64,000 nucleotides of DNA from Bacteroidales bacterium (GTDB lineage Bacteria > Bacteroidota > Bacteroidia > Bacteroidales > UBA932), in contig JAFUWY010000034.1 in NCBI GenBank assembly GCA_017477245.1, forward strand, positions 40,515-104,514, read 5' to 3'. The notes under the pieces are model-generated. The model did not search any database, was not told the origin of the DNA, and saw only the letters and a list, made by a program, of their open reading frames with translations. Below are positions 7,860-17,163 of this stretch, in pieces (within the stretch, counting starts at the first letter, position 1; every line of letters begins with the position of its first letter). Both the position numbers and the translations under genes were made by a program.

Positions 7860-9902
7860 ATGACACGATCCAGACTCTGCGCCGCTGTCGCCGCCCTGAC
7901 ATGCACCGCCGGCGCCCTTCTGGCCGGCCCCGTCGACATCAACGTGGGCAAGCCCGGCGCACCCATCCAGCCGACCATGTACGGCATCTTCTTCGAGGAC
8001 ATCAACTTCGCCGCGGACGGCGGCCTCTATGCCGAGCTGGTCAAGAACCGCTCGTTCGAATTCCCGCAGGACGCGCTCCAGGGCTGGAAGGCCTTCGGCC
8101 GCGTGGAAGTGCGCGACGACGGCCCCTTCGACCGCAATCCCCACTACGTCCGCCTGTATGAACCCGGCCACCGCCACAAGTGGACCGGCCTCGACAACGA
8201 AGGCTTCTTCGGCATCGGCCTCAAGGAAGGCGAGACCTACCGCTTCAGCGTCTGGGCCCGCGTCCCGCAGGGCGGGCGGGCCGTGCTCCGCGTCGAGTTC
8301 ATCAACACCGCCTCGATGGGCGAGCAGCAGTTCTTCACCCAGGAGCGCGTCACCGTGGATTCCCGCGACTGGAAGCAGTATGAGGTCGTGATGAAGGCCG
8401 CGAAGACCGATCCCAAGGCCACCCTGCGCATCTTCCTGGAGAGCCGGGACGTCTCCGTGGACCTGGAGCACGTCTCCCTGTTCCCGACCGACACCTGGAA
8501 GGGCCACCGCAACGGCATGCGCAAGGACCTCGCCCAGGCCCTCGCCGACCTGCACCCCGGCATCTTCCGCTTCCCGGGCGGCTGCATCGTCGAGGGCGCC
8601 GACCTGGACACCCGCTACAACTGGAAGAATACCGTCGGCCCCGTCGAGAACCGTCCCCTCAACGAGAACCGCTGGGAATACACCTTCCCGCACCGCTTCT
8701 TCCCGGACTACTTCCAGAGCTACGGCCTCGGTTTCTTCGAGTTCTTCCAGCTCAGCGAGGAGATCGGCGCGGAGCCGCTGCCGATCCTGAGCTGCGGTCT
8801 CGCGTGCCAGTTCCAGAATGATTCCCCCGACGCCCACGTGCCCGTGGCCGAACTGCAGCCCTATATCCAGGACGCCCTGGACCTGATCGAGTTCGCCAAC
8901 GGCGGCACGGACACGAAATGGGGCGCGCTCCGCGCTGAGATGGGCCATCCCGCCCCGTTCAACCTCAAGTTCATCGGCATCGGCAACGAGCAGTGGGGCC
9001 CCGAATACCCCGAGCACCTGGAGCCTTTCGTCAAGGCCATCCGCGCCGCGCATCCTGAGATCAGGATCGTCGGCTCGTCCGGCCCCAACTCCGAGGGCGA
9101 CCAGTTCGACTACCTCTGGCCGGAGATGCGCCGGCTGGGCGCAGACCTCGTGGACGAGCATTTCTACCGTCCCTACGAGTGGTTCCTCAGCCAGGGCGCC
9201 CGCTATGACAACTACGACCGCAAGGGTCCGAAGGTCTTTGCCGGCGAGTACGCCTGCCACGCCCGCGGCCGCAAGCTCAACCACTTCTACGCCTCGCTGC
9301 TCGAGGCGGCCTTCATGACCGGCCTGGAGCGCAACGCCGATATCGTCCACATGGCCACCTACGCTCCCCTCTTCGCCCACGTCGAGGGGTGGCAGTGGCG
9401 TCCGGACCTGATCTGGTACGACAATCTCCGCTCCTTCCGCACCGCCAGCTGGCACGTCCAGCAGCTCTACTCCGAGTTCAAGGGGCAGAACGTCCTCAAG
9501 ACCACGATGGACGGCGCCTCCGTGTCCGGCGCCGAAGGCCAGGACGGCATCTTCGCCAGCTCCGTGATGGACGGCGGCAAGGTCTACGTCAAGGTGGTCA
9601 ACACCGCCGCCGAACCCCGGACGGTCCGCCTCAACTTCACCGGTCTCAGGAAGGGACAGGCCATCGAGCCCGTCGAGCGCATCCGCTTCACCTCGGACAA
9701 GCTCTACGAAGACAATTCCATCGAACTTCCCGACCAGTACAAGCCGGTACGCGGCACCTTCACCGGCCGTCCCGTGACGGCGGCCGAGCGTGCCCAGGCC
9801 GCCGGCCAGAAGCCGACCCGCGCCCAGCTCCGCTCCCTGGACCGCAGCGTGGACGTCAACCTGGCTCCCTACTGCTTCGACATCTACGTCTTCGAACTGT
9901 AA
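7860..9902 (+). CDS. GH51 alpha-L-arabinofuranosidase
   Basis: 680 residues. A hydrophobic signal (AAVAALTCTAGALLAG) precedes the conserved family opening I-Q-P-T-M-Y-G-I-F-F-E-D-I-N-F-A-A-D-G-G-L-Y-A-E-L. Residues 70-210 hold a carbohydrate-binding-like beta-sandwich, then the TIM barrel. Glu377 in GIGNEQWG is the acid/base and Glu463 in FAGEYACH the nucleophile. The C-terminal 150 residues form the usual beta-sandwich. GH51 enzymes release terminal alpha-L-arabinofuranose from arabinan, arabinoxylan and rhamnogalacturonan side chains. Transcribed away from the GH2 gene and ends at a hairpin pair shared with the convergent aminotransferase. Confidence 0.93.
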   Translation: MTRSRLCAAVAALTCTAGALLAGPVDINVGKPGAPIQPTMYGIFFEDINFAADGGLYAELVKNRSFEFPQDALQGWKAFGRVEVRDDGPFDRNPHYVRLYEPGHRHKWTGLDNEGFFGIGLKEGETYRFSVWARVPQGGRAVLRVEFINTASMGEQQFFTQERVTVDSRDWKQYEVVMKAAKTDPKATLRIFLESRDVSVDLEHVSLFPTDTWKGHRNGMRKDLAQALADLHPGIFRFPGGCIVEGADLDTRYNWKNTVGPVENRPLNENRWEYTFPHRFFPDYFQSYGLGFFEFFQLSEEIGAEPLPILSCGLACQFQNDSPDAHVPVAELQPYIQDALDLIEFANGGTDTKWGALRAEMGHPAPFNLKFIGIGNEQWGPEYPEHLEPFVKAIRAAHPEIRIVGSSGPNSEGDQFDYLWPEMRRLGADLVDEHFYRPYEWFLSQGARYDNYDRKGPKVFAGEYACHARGRKLNHFYASLLEAAFMTGLERNADIVHMATYAPLFAHVEGWQWRPDLIWYDNLRSFRTASWHVQQLYSEFKGQNVLKTTMDGASVSGAEGQDGIFASSVMDGGKVYVKVVNTAAEPRTVRLNFTGLRKGQAIEPVERIRFTSDKLYEDNSIELPDQYKPVRGTFTGRPVTAAERAQAAGQKPTRAQLRSLDRSVDVNLAPYCFDIYVFEL

Positions 9903-9927
9903 GAGTCCGGAGACATACTGACAACAA

Positions 9928-9995
9928 GGCGCCGGCCCCCTCGGGGACCGGCGCCGCACTACTACTAACCTTCTCAGGGGACTCTGCCCCTTTTA
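9928..9995. terminator. Double hairpin between convergent genes
   Basis: GGCGCCGG (9928-9935) and CCGGCGCC (9948-9955) pair around an inner CCCC/GGGG stem. A second small stem, GGGG (9977-9980) with CCCC (9987-9990), is followed by TTTTATT, giving a plus-strand terminator for the GH51 gene that reaches the stop codon of the opposing aminotransferase. Confidence 0.6.
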
Positions 9996-11195
9996 TTGGC
10001 GTCCCGGATAGGCCTCAAGGGCTTTCTGCAGCACGGTGAGGGCCCGGGCCAGGTCTTCCTTGCAGAGCACATAGGCGATGCGCACCTCCTGGCGTCCCTC
10101 CCCCGGCTCCGTATAGAAGCCGGCGCCGGGCGCCATCATCACGGTCGCACCTTCGTACTGGAAGTCGCGCAGGCACCAGATGCAGAACTTCTCGGCATCG
10201 TCCACGGGGAGCTTGGCCATCGTGTAGAACGCGCCCATCGGGATCGGCGAATACACGCCCGGTATCTTGTTGAGCCCGTCGATCAGGAAGTTGCGCCGCT
10301 CCAGGTACTCTTCGTAGACATTGTGGAGATACTCCTTCTGCACGCCGATCGACGCCTCGGCGACGATCTGGCCGAGCAGCGGCGGCGACAGGCGGGCCTG
10401 GCAGAACTTCATCACGGCGTCGCGCACTTTGCGGTTCTTGGTGCAGAGGCAGCCGATGCGGATACCGCACTCGGAATAGCGCTTGGACACGGAGTCGAAC
10501 AGGACGACGTTCTCCTCGATCCCCTCCATGTGGAAGGCCGAGATGTACGGCATGCCGGTATAGATGAACTCGCGGTAGACCTCGTCGCTGAAGAGGAACA
10601 GGTTGTGCTTCTTCACGATGTCCCGCAGACGCTGCATTTCCTTGCGCGTGTAGAGGTAGCCCGTCGGATTGTTGGGATTGCAGATCAGGATGGCCTTGGT
10701 GCGCGGCGTGATCTGCTCCTCGAAAGCCTCGACCGAGGGCAGGCGGAAGCCGTCCTCGATGCAAGTCTTGACGCTCTTGACCACGGCGCCCACCGAGATG
10801 GCGAAAGCCATGTAGTTGGCATAGAACGGATCCGTGACGATCACCTCATCCCCCGGCCCCAGGCAGGCCAGGAAGGCGAACAACACCGCCTCCGAACCGC
10901 CGGTCGTGATGATGATCTCTTCCGGCGACAGGTAGATGCCATACTCGGCATAGTACTGCACCATCTTGGTTCGCAGGGACAGATAGCCGTCGGAAGGGCT
11001 GTATTCCAGGATCTTGCGGTCTACGGCCTTCAGGGCATCCAGGCCGCACTGCGGCGTGGGGATGTCCGGCTGTCCGATGTTGAGGTGATAGACATGCACG
11101 CCGTTGCGCTTGGCTGCGTCGGCGAAGGGAGCCAGCTTCCGGATCGGGGAAGAAGGCATGTTCTGGGCCCGTTGGGAGATATCCATAACTTTCAA
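9993..11195 (-). CDS. Class I/II PLP-dependent aminotransferase (aspartate-aminotransferase type)
   Basis: 400 residues, soluble. Fold-type I aminotransferase signatures are in order: LNIGQPDIPTP near residue 40, YSPSDGYLSLR, the TTGGSEA turn that binds the PLP phosphate, CNPNNPTGYLYT, FSDEVYREF with the pyridine-binding Asp, and DSVSKRYSECGIRIG containing the Schiff-base Lys. The likely reaction is amino transfer between 2-oxoglutarate and an amino acid such as aspartate, alanine or an aromatic, in the cytosol. Exact specificity is open. It lies 24 bases downstream of the VKOR-DsbA gene on the same strand, so it may be the last gene of that transcript. Confidence 0.9.
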   Translation of the reverse strand: MKVMDISQRAQNMPSSPIRKLAPFADAAKRNGVHVYHLNIGQPDIPTPQCGLDALKAVDRKILEYSPSDGYLSLRTKMVQYYAEYGIYLSPEEIIITTGGSEAVLFAFLACLGPGDEVIVTDPFYANYMAFAISVGAVVKSVKTCIEDGFRLPSVEAFEEQITPRTKAILICNPNNPTGYLYTRKEMQRLRDIVKKHNLFLFSDEVYREFIYTGMPYISAFHMEGIEENVVLFDSVSKRYSECGIRIGCLCTKNRKVRDAVMKFCQARLSPPLLGQIVAEASIGVQKEYLHNVYEEYLERRNFLIDGLNKIPGVYSPIPMGAFYTMAKLPVDDAEKFCIWCLRDFQYEGATVMMAPGAGFYTEPGEGRQEVRIAYVLCKEDLARALTVLQKALEAYPGRQ

Positions 11196-11219
11196 ATGTC
11201 CGCAAATATAAACAAAAAC

Positions 11220-12428
11220 TCATTCTGCCACAACGGGCAGGCCGAATTCCGTGCCGATCAGCTGCAGCAGCGCCTCCGCATCGTCCACTTCCGGGACCAG
11301 CCAGCGCTGTCCGCAGACCAGCCTGGGGACACCGCTCTTCTCCTGCGTGGAGGTGCGGCCGAACAGTTCGTAGGCCCGCCGCAGCGTGGCATCGATCCGA
11401 GCGTCCGCGACGGCAGTCTCGAATCCGTCCCCGAGCAGCTCGCGGGCTCGCGCCTGCGCTTCGTCCGGACCGGCCGGGGTGCGACCGCCGTCCTCCCCCA
11501 GCAGGGCGTCCCAGAAAGCGGCATACCGCTCCGGAGCGGCATACCAGACGGCAAGGGCCAGCCGCGTGAGTTCGCAGGAACCGGCGAAACGGTCCGTGCC
11601 CGATGCCGGGATATACGGGTTGCACGCACTGCTGAGCGGAACCGGGCACAGGCGGATCCGGACCTGTCCATCCGTCTTGTCCAACAGTTCCGGGAGCACA
11701 CGGTGCAGCCGGCGGCAGTGACTGCACTGGAAATCAAACAGCAGCGTAATCTCCGCCGGTGCATCCGTCGGGCCGAGGACCGGGAGTTCCGCATCCGAAA
11801 AGACCGGCAGTTCAGCCCCGGTCCTGCCGCTGTCGTAGACCGTCTCCGGGACGGTCCGCGCCTGCACGAAGGCGAACAAGGCCGCAGCCGCAAGGCCAGC
11901 GGCAAAGGGCCACGCCGGGCGGCACCCCGCTTTCCGGGCACGCAGGAGGATCAGCACCGTCAGCACGCACCCGGCCAGGTGCAGCGCCGTGCAATACGGG
12001 CAGAACAGGTGCAGGACCCCTGCCTGCAGCCAGCAGAACCAGAGGGCGGCGCCCACGATGCAGCCGCCCAGCAGCGGCATCAGGCGCCAGAGCCACTGGT
12101 CCAGCGACCGGTCTTCCGCCCGGTTCCCGCCCAGGAAGAGCAGGCATGCCATCAGAAGGAGGTACAAGGTGGTAGAGACCAGGCTGACCGGGACGCCGCC
12201 GAGCACATAGGCCCAGGGACTGCCCATCACGCCGTCGCAGCCGCTGCCTGCGCCGCAGCCTGCCATCGGCGCCGCCGTCAACGCATGCACGAGCATCCAG
12301 ACGGAGAGCGCCAGGCAGGCTGCACACAGGAGCAGCGCCGCGGTCTTGAAGCGACGCAGGCCTTCCACGGTCCTAATAGCGGTTGGGGGCGCCCGGCGTC
12401 GGCTGGGCCGTCGCGACGGGCGTACCAA
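11220..12428 (-). CDS. VKOR-DsbA fusion, disulfide-bond formation
   Basis: 402 residues from the ATG at 12428. Residues 27-195 are a vitamin K epoxide reductase domain: several membrane helices, the loop Cys pair at 58 and 64 (GCGAGSGCDG) and the active CPYC (Cys143-Cys146) at a helix edge. Residues 205-402 are a thioredoxin/DsbA-like domain with the active CSHC at 235-238 (FDFQCSHC). Together they would oxidise cysteines in exported proteins and pass electrons to membrane quinone. The ATG start overlaps the GH54 gene by 56 bases and adds an odd Arg-rich leader; a GTG at 12368 would give a protein beginning VEGLRRFKTAALLL, without overlap, and may be the true start. It sits between the GH54 and aminotransferase genes on the same strand. 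Confidence 0.85.
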   Translation of the reverse strand: MVRPSRRPSRRRAPPTAIRTVEGLRRFKTAALLLCAACLALSVWMLVHALTAAPMAGCGAGSGCDGVMGSPWAYVLGGVPVSLVSTTLYLLLMACLLFLGGNRAEDRSLDQWLWRLMPLLGGCIVGAALWFCWLQAGVLHLFCPYCTALHLAGCVLTVLILLRARKAGCRPAWPFAAGLAAAALFAFVQARTVPETVYDSGRTGAELPVFSDAELPVLGPTDAPAEITLLFDFQCSHCRRLHRVLPELLDKTDGQVRIRLCPVPLSSACNPYIPASGTDRFAGSCELTRLALAVWYAAPERYAAFWDALLGEDGGRTPAGPDEAQARARELLGDGFETAVADARIDATLRRAYELFGRTSTQEKSGVPRLVCGQRWLVPEVDDAEALLQLIGTEFGLPVVAE

Positions 12429-15400
12429 GAGCGAAGGCTGCCTTCAACGGTGCGGACAGGCTTACGCCCGTGCCGCTGACCGGATCGGCCGCCTTGTGGG
12501 CCTTGCGAAGCGGGGCCTGGAGCACCAACTTGTTCTGCTGCTGGGCCGGCGGCAGGCGCCAGCCGCGCGGGATGATCACCTCGGCGACCACGGCTTTCTC
12601 ATCACCCACCAGCACTTCCTGGCCGGGGATGAAACCCTGGGCCGTGCCGACGGCGATCGTACGCGTGCCGGGACCGGCTGCGGCGGACAGGACGGTGGCG
12701 CCGGCAGAACCGACCTCGGTCACCTGGACGGTCTGGGCTTCCGCGCCCTTCCCGATCACCAGGGATGCACCGGGACGGATCCACTGGACGTTCGCCAGCT
12801 TGATATTGTCCGCACCGGCCGCGACAGGCAGGGACATGTTCATGGTCCGCTGGACCTGGAAATCCTTCTTGTTGTCATCCGCATCGGCTCCGTCCGGGAA
12901 ACGGCCGGCGCTCGTGGACGCGACGACGACAGGGCCGAAGCCACCCCGACGGCCGGCAGACGGCGTGGGTGCGAAGTTGCCCGGCTCATTGGCGCCGGAA
13001 TCAGCCTGGTAACCTTCGGACAGCCAGGGATCCACGAGCAGGCCGAAGTTCAAGGCGTCGACTACGTGGCCGCGCGCGTCACGCAGCAGGATGCTGCCGC
13101 CGGCGTCGGACAGGGCCGGACCGCCGAATACCAGGTCAGGCGTACCGTCAAAGGCACCCGGCGCGAGGAAACCACCGCCGGTGACCGGGGCATCGATGGG
13201 ATGGGCGGAGGAGAGCGGGCTGTCCAGGACGATCTCGTAGCAGAGCGCCAGCACCGGCTCGTTGCTGTAGTGCGGATGCTTCGTCGCAGGCTCGAAGGTG
13301 ATGCCCGTACCGTTCACGCTGAACGGCATGTTGGAGGCATGGGCGAACCTGAGCGGTTCGGCGATGTCCAGGCCCGTGCCCGGGTCCTCGTCCGGACGGA
13401 GCGGTCCGCCGAAGGTGTTGCGCACGGAGGGCGTACCGACCTTGGTGACGGTCACGGTCTCGATGCCGTGGCCCTGGCTGTCGATATCCAGGCGGATCTT
13501 GTCGCCGACGGAGATATTGGCGGTCGAAGAGACCTTGATGTTGGTATCGCCGGGTTTGGCGTCCATGGACAACCAGGCCTGCGTGCCGGGTTTGCCGACC
13601 TCCTTCACGGTCACGACCTCATACTTCTCGAGGTTCAGCGACACGGCCGGGCGCTCGGCGCCGTAGCCGATGGCCATCTTCTGGCCGGCCTCGAAACCGG
13701 CCGTGGACGCGACCGGGATGTTGGTGGAGCCGACGGGGATCTCGATGCCGTGGCCGCCGGGAAGGGGCTGCCAAACCGTAGTGGGGGCGCCGGGAACGGG
13801 GCCCTGGCGACGGCCGCCCTGGCCGGGCAAGGCCTGCGGAAGCGGGTCGGACACACTCTTGACGGTGTGTTTCTCCCCATCCACGAGGATCTCATCGCCC
13901 TCACGGAAACCTTCCACGCTGCGGACATAGATCGAACGGTCACCCTTGGCGGCGTCCACCGCCAGGCCGGAATTGGCCATGCCGAGCACGTAGAACGCCT
14001 TCGGGGCCAGCTTGGTCCCGGACGGGATGCGTATCTCGGAGAAGGCCGGAATGTGCGTCGCATGGTGGCGGACCGTCCAGCCGGAGAGATCCGCCTCGCG
14101 GTCGGAGGCATTGTAGAGCTCGATGAAGCCGTCGGTGATGCTGAATTCATTGATCTTGACGGCAGGGGTGCTGCGCACCTTGAGCCGACCGGTCTCCCGG
14201 AGGGTCCCGCCGGCATCCTTCCAGGCCGCCACGGCGGTGAGGTCTCCGTTGAAGGAGGCCGATCCGGCGGTCACGTCGAACTCGGCCACGACCGTCTGGC
14301 CGGGGGCCACGGCGTAAGGCACCCGCATCTGGGGACCGCCCTCGGCGCTGGCCTTCCAGCCGCGCGGGGTCTTCAGCGAGAGGACAAGCCCCTCGACGGG
14401 GGCGTCGGTCGTATTGACGAAGCGGACCACCGTCTTGCGGGTCTGGCCCGGCTCGAAGCTCTGCACGTTGGACGGACGGCCGTCCTCCAGCGAAGGGAAC
14501 ACCTCCACGGTGGCCACGCGGTAGCGGGCGGCCACGACGTTCGCCTGGATCTCCTGGTTCACCGCCTGGGTCGGGAACGTGCCGGCCGCCGTCATCGCCC
14601 CTTCGTAGAAGGTGCCGGCGGAGCCGTTGCTGTTGTCGCCGCCGTTGCCCAGCAGGATGGCGCCCTGCTTGCGCATCGGGTCATAGCTGTTGCGGGGATT
14701 CTGGATGCGGCCGCCGTCGTAGTAGACCTTCAGCTCGCCTTCCTGGGCATTGCCGCCCATGGAGCGCCAGTGGTGCGGCTCGCCGTCGGCCATGGCCGTG
14801 ACGAAACGCCAGTCGACGGAGTTCAGTCCGCGGCAGTATTTGTCGTTCGGGTCGGGGTTCACGCAGCCCACGAGGTTGTTCTCCTGGTCGGTCATGATCC
14901 AGGGACCGTCCCCCTCGCCATAGTACCAGCCGCGGGAGTTGCCGAAATAGGTCGTCTCCATCGTGCCGTCACCGTCGTCGCGGCTGTCGGTCTCGGCATT
15001 GCCGTAGTCGAAGCAGCAGCCGGAATTGTAGTGCTGCCCGCTGAAGACCCAGTACTGGCCTTCAGCCTGGTCGTCGACCGCCGTGCCGAGCGGGTCGTTG
15101 AGCCGCAGGCCCATGCCCGGGGCGATGAACAGGCCGTAGACCTTGTGTCCCATGAGCGTGACCGGCGCCCAATCCATGAGCGGGACATTGTTGTAGCCGC
15201 CCATCGCGGGGCCGCTGAAACCGCCCCGCGGGGCCTGGTACAGGTGGTTGCCCTTGCCGGACTGGTCGTACAGGACCGTGATCCAGCAGTAGGTATCCTT
15301 GCAGAAGGCATCCTGCGCCGCCGCGTCGGCATACCCGCCGGGGTCGCCGGCGGTAGCACGCACGACCCCGATATCCAAGGTTTTGCCGTCAGACTGGCGC

Positions 15401-15606
15401 ATGATCTGGTAGAGCGGGCCGTCATACGACGCCAGCAGGGCGCGCGTCGTACTGTGGGCCGTCACGCAGGGCGTACCGCCGCGTGCGTAGACATCGCAGG
15501 GTCCTTCCGGGCGCGGAAGCGCCTTCGATCCCGCCAACTGGTTGCAGGCAATCACGGCCCCCAGCAACAGCAGGCCGGCAACTGCCCCGAACATCACTTT
15601 CTTCAT
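12373..15606 (-). CDS. GH54-type arabinofuranosidase lipoprotein with lamin-tail and repeated beta modules
   Basis: 1077 residues from the ATG at 15606; an upstream ATG at 15663 is rejected because the signal begins here. Lipoprotein signal with lipobox VIAC (Cys21), so surface-anchored. Residues 30-370 match the catalytic domain of alpha-L-arabinofuranosidase B (GH54), including CCFDYGNAE with the expected nucleophile Glu205. Residues 375-478 form an NEW3-like beta-sandwich (GQT...APGQTVVAEFDV). Residues 482-550 and about 820-925 are the two halves of a lamin-tail domain (INEFSITDGFIELYNASD, then VVDALNFG...EGYQADSG). Between and after them are five related strands of the pattern G-x-x-x-I-x-V-x-S-x-x-x-F-x-x-G-D-x-I at about 553, 624, 684, 927 and 976. 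It ends PTPGAPNRY. It should release arabinose from arabinan or arabinoxylan. Confidence 0.85.
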   Translation of the reverse strand: MKKVMFGAVAGLLLLGAVIACNQLAGSKALPRPEGPCDVYARGGTPCVTAHSTTRALLASYDGPLYQIMRQSDGKTLDIGVVRATAGDPGGYADAAAQDAFCKDTYCWITVLYDQSGKGNHLYQAPRGGFSGPAMGGYNNVPLMDWAPVTLMGHKVYGLFIAPGMGLRLNDPLGTAVDDQAEGQYWVFSGQHYNSGCCFDYGNAETDSRDDGDGTMETTYFGNSRGWYYGEGDGPWIMTDQENNLVGCVNPDPNDKYCRGLNSVDWRFVTAMADGEPHHWRSMGGNAQEGELKVYYDGGRIQNPRNSYDPMRKQGAILLGNGGDNSNGSAGTFYEGAMTAAGTFPTQAVNQEIQANVVAARYRVATVEVFPSLEDGRPSNVQSFEPGQTRKTVVRFVNTTDAPVEGLVLSLKTPRGWKASAEGGPQMRVPYAVAPGQTVVAEFDVTAGSASFNGDLTAVAAWKDAGGTLRETGRLKVRSTPAVKINEFSITDGFIELYNASDREADLSGWTVRHHATHIPAFSEIRIPSGTKLAPKAFYVLGMANSGLAVDAAKGDRSIYVRSVEGFREGDEILVDGEKHTVKSVSDPLPQALPGQGGRRQGPVPGAPTTVWQPLPGGHGIEIPVGSTNIPVASTAGFEAGQKMAIGYGAERPAVSLNLEKYEVVTVKEVGKPGTQAWLSMDAKPGDTNIKVSSTANISVGDKIRLDIDSQGHGIETVTVTKVGTPSVRNTFGGPLRPDEDPGTGLDIAEPLRFAHASNMPFSVNGTGITFEPATKHPHYSNEPVLALCYEIVLDSPLSSAHPIDAPVTGGGFLAPGAFDGTPDLVFGGPALSDAGGSILLRDARGHVVDALNFGLLVDPWLSEGYQADSGANEPGNFAPTPSAGRRGGFGPVVVASTSAGRFPDGADADDNKKDFQVQRTMNMSLPVAAGADNIKLANVQWIRPGASLVIGKGAEAQTVQVTEVGSAGATVLSAAAGPGTRTIAVGTAQGFIPGQEVLVGDEKAVVAEVIIPRGWRLPPAQQQNKLVLQAPLRKAHKAADPVSGTGVSLSAPLKAAFALGTPVATAQPTPGAPNRY

Positions 15607-15632
15607 AAAGCTAAATAATTGGTTATCGACTC

Positions 15633-15640
15633 TAAAGATA
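15633..15640 (-). promoter_or_regulatory. Candidate -7 box for the GH54 gene
   Basis: TATCTTTA on the minus strand, 26 bases upstream of the ATG at 15606; a one-base variant of TAnnTTTG. Confidence 0.35.
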
Positions 15641-15670
15641 ACAATTTTAGCGCAAAAGACCACCGGAAAA

Positions 15671-15703
15671 AAGAAAAATCCCGCAGACTTCCGTCCGCGG
15701 GAT
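15671..15703 (-). terminator. Rho-independent terminator after the GH28 gene
   Basis: On the minus strand ATCCCGC and GCGGGAT (15703-15697 with 15684-15678), extended by an inner GAC/GTC pairing, form a stem followed by TTTTTCTTTTTT. It separates the SGNH-GH28 unit from the GH54 gene. Confidence 0.8.
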
Positions 15704-15732
15704 CGATGGCTGGCTGCCAGGAAGGGAATTCC

Positions 15733-17163
15733 CTACTCCCAGACGAAGCCCTCGACGTCGTCGAGGAAGATCTTCTCACGCTCGTCCGGCTGCATCAGCT
15801 CCATGGTCACGTTCTTGAACTTGATGTTGCGCGCGTGCTGCATGGACAGGCCCCAGGCCGGCTGGATGCCGTGCGCGGAAGGCTCCGGGTAGCCGCTGTT
15901 GCGGCCGAAGAAGAAGGAATTGGCACCCCGCTGCAGGCGGACATCCTCCTTGGTGAGCCCGCCCTTGTACTGGATGTGGATGTCCCTGAGGGTCACGTTC
16001 TCGACCGGATTGCCCGGCAGGCCGACGATCAGCAGCGCGTAGCGCGTGTCGCAGTTGGTCACCACGACATCCGAGATCTCGATGTTGTGGGCCTTGGAAG
16101 CGGGAAGCTCCTTGGGGCCGCGCATGCGGTCGCCGATGCGGATGTAGATCGGGGAATTCCAGATGTCGTCCATGCGCAGGTGGCGGACCTTGATGTTCTC
16201 GATCAGGGCTCCGTCCACGGTCTCCAGGGCGAGGCCGCGGCAGCGCTTGAAGGTGATGTTCTCGATGCGGATGTTCTTGAAACCGCCGTTGCTCTCGGTA
16301 CCGAACTTGACGCGGCCGGTGGGGCCGTCGCGGTCCGGGGCGGCGGTGATGGACGTGCCGTAGGTGCCGTAGTAGACGGTGCCCGGGTCATAGCCGGACA
16401 CGGTGCAGTTCTTGATCAGCACGTTCTCCGTGGCCTTCGGATAACCCAGGCCGTAGGAGCTCTTGAGCACGATGCCGTCGTCGTTGAGCGAGTTGACGAC
16501 GCAGTTGGTGATCTTGACGTTGGCGCAGCAGTCGATGTCGAATGCGTCGCGGTTGGTGTCGCACAGCACATTGTCGATCACGAGGTTGTCCACGCCCGTG
16601 AGCAGCAGGGAGAAGTGGCCGCTATTGAGCAGGCTGATGCCCTTGATGGTCACGTTCTTGCACTCCTTGAGGGCGATGGCCTTGTTGGCCTCGGCGATGG
16701 GGCCCTGGCGGCCCAGGCCGCGGGAGAGGGCATCCGTGCCGTCAATCAGGCCCTTGCCCTCAAACTTGAGGTTCTTCAGACCGATGCCCCAGATCAGGGA
16801 ATTCTTCCAGTGGCTGTGGCCGAAATCCTGGTACATGTCCCACTCGTTGGGCTCGGCGATGTCATAGCCCTGCTCGGCCGTGGGCTTCGCCGCCTTGATG
16901 ACGGCGCCCTCGTCCAAGCGAAGGGTGATGTTGTCCTTGAGACGGATCGAATAGCTGCTGTAGACGCCCTTCGGGAAATAGATCACGCCGCCGCCCTTGG
17001 CGGCCGCAGCCTCGATGGCGGCGTTGATGGCGGGCGAATCGATCTTCACACCGTCTCCGGCGGCGCCGAAGTCACGCACGTTGTACACCTTGGCCTGCAG
17101 GCCCAGTGCGGCGGCCAGCAGGAGTGTCACGGTCAATAATTTCTTCATCATATCAGTAGACAT
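15733..17163 (-). CDS. GH28 polygalacturonase/rhamnogalacturonase-like hydrolase
   Basis: 476 residues with a signal peptide (KKLLTVTLLLAAALGLQA). Right-handed parallel beta-helix architecture: NVRDFGAAGDGVKIDS at the N-terminus is typical of pectin-acting helices, followed by many short N-x-I-I/V-x-x-x repeats. Catalytic candidates are Asp206 in NRDAFDID (family NTD) and Asp228-Asp229 in NDDGI. The canonical GHG is not present: the equivalent place reads GTVYYGT, so the enzyme belongs to a divergent subgroup. It would cleave internal or terminal galacturonosyl linkages in polygalacturonan or rhamnogalacturonan. Start is at 17163 or, more likely, MMKK at 17151, avoiding overlap with the SGNH gene upstream in the same operon. 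Confidence 0.85.
   Translation of the reverse strand: MSTDMMKKLLTVTLLLAAALGLQAKVYNVRDFGAAGDGVKIDSPAINAAIEAAAAKGGGVIYFPKGVYSSYSIRLKDNITLRLDEGAVIKAAKPTAEQGYDIAEPNEWDMYQDFGHSHWKNSLIWGIGLKNLKFEGKGLIDGTDALSRGLGRQGPIAEANKAIALKECKNVTIKGISLLNSGHFSLLLTGVDNLVIDNVLCDTNRDAFDIDCCANVKITNCVVNSLNDDGIVLKSSYGLGYPKATENVLIKNCTVSGYDPGTVYYGTYGTSITAAPDRDGPTGRVKFGTESNGGFKNIRIENITFKRCRGLALETVDGALIENIKVRHLRMDDIWNSPIYIRIGDRMRGPKELPASKAHNIEISDVVVTNCDTRYALLIVGLPGNPVENVTLRDIHIQYKGGLTKEDVRLQRGANSFFFGRNSGYPEPSAHGIQPAWGLSMQHARNIKFKNVTMELMQPDEREKIFLDDVEGFVWE

Noticed and set aside
4572-9959. Long open frames opposite the GH2 gene (4572-7745, +) and opposite the GH51 gene (7824-9959, -)
   Set aside because: They are antisense to strongly supported genes, show the low-complexity Gly/Ala/Val/Asp/Arg composition of high-G+C shadow frames, and have no domain signature.
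12346-15618. 1090-codon plus-strand frame opposite the GH54 gene, and similar frames opposite MscS, rhaB, rhaA, nrdD, fucP and LacZ genes
   Set aside because: Same reason: composition mirrors the opposite strand and no protein-like motifs are present.
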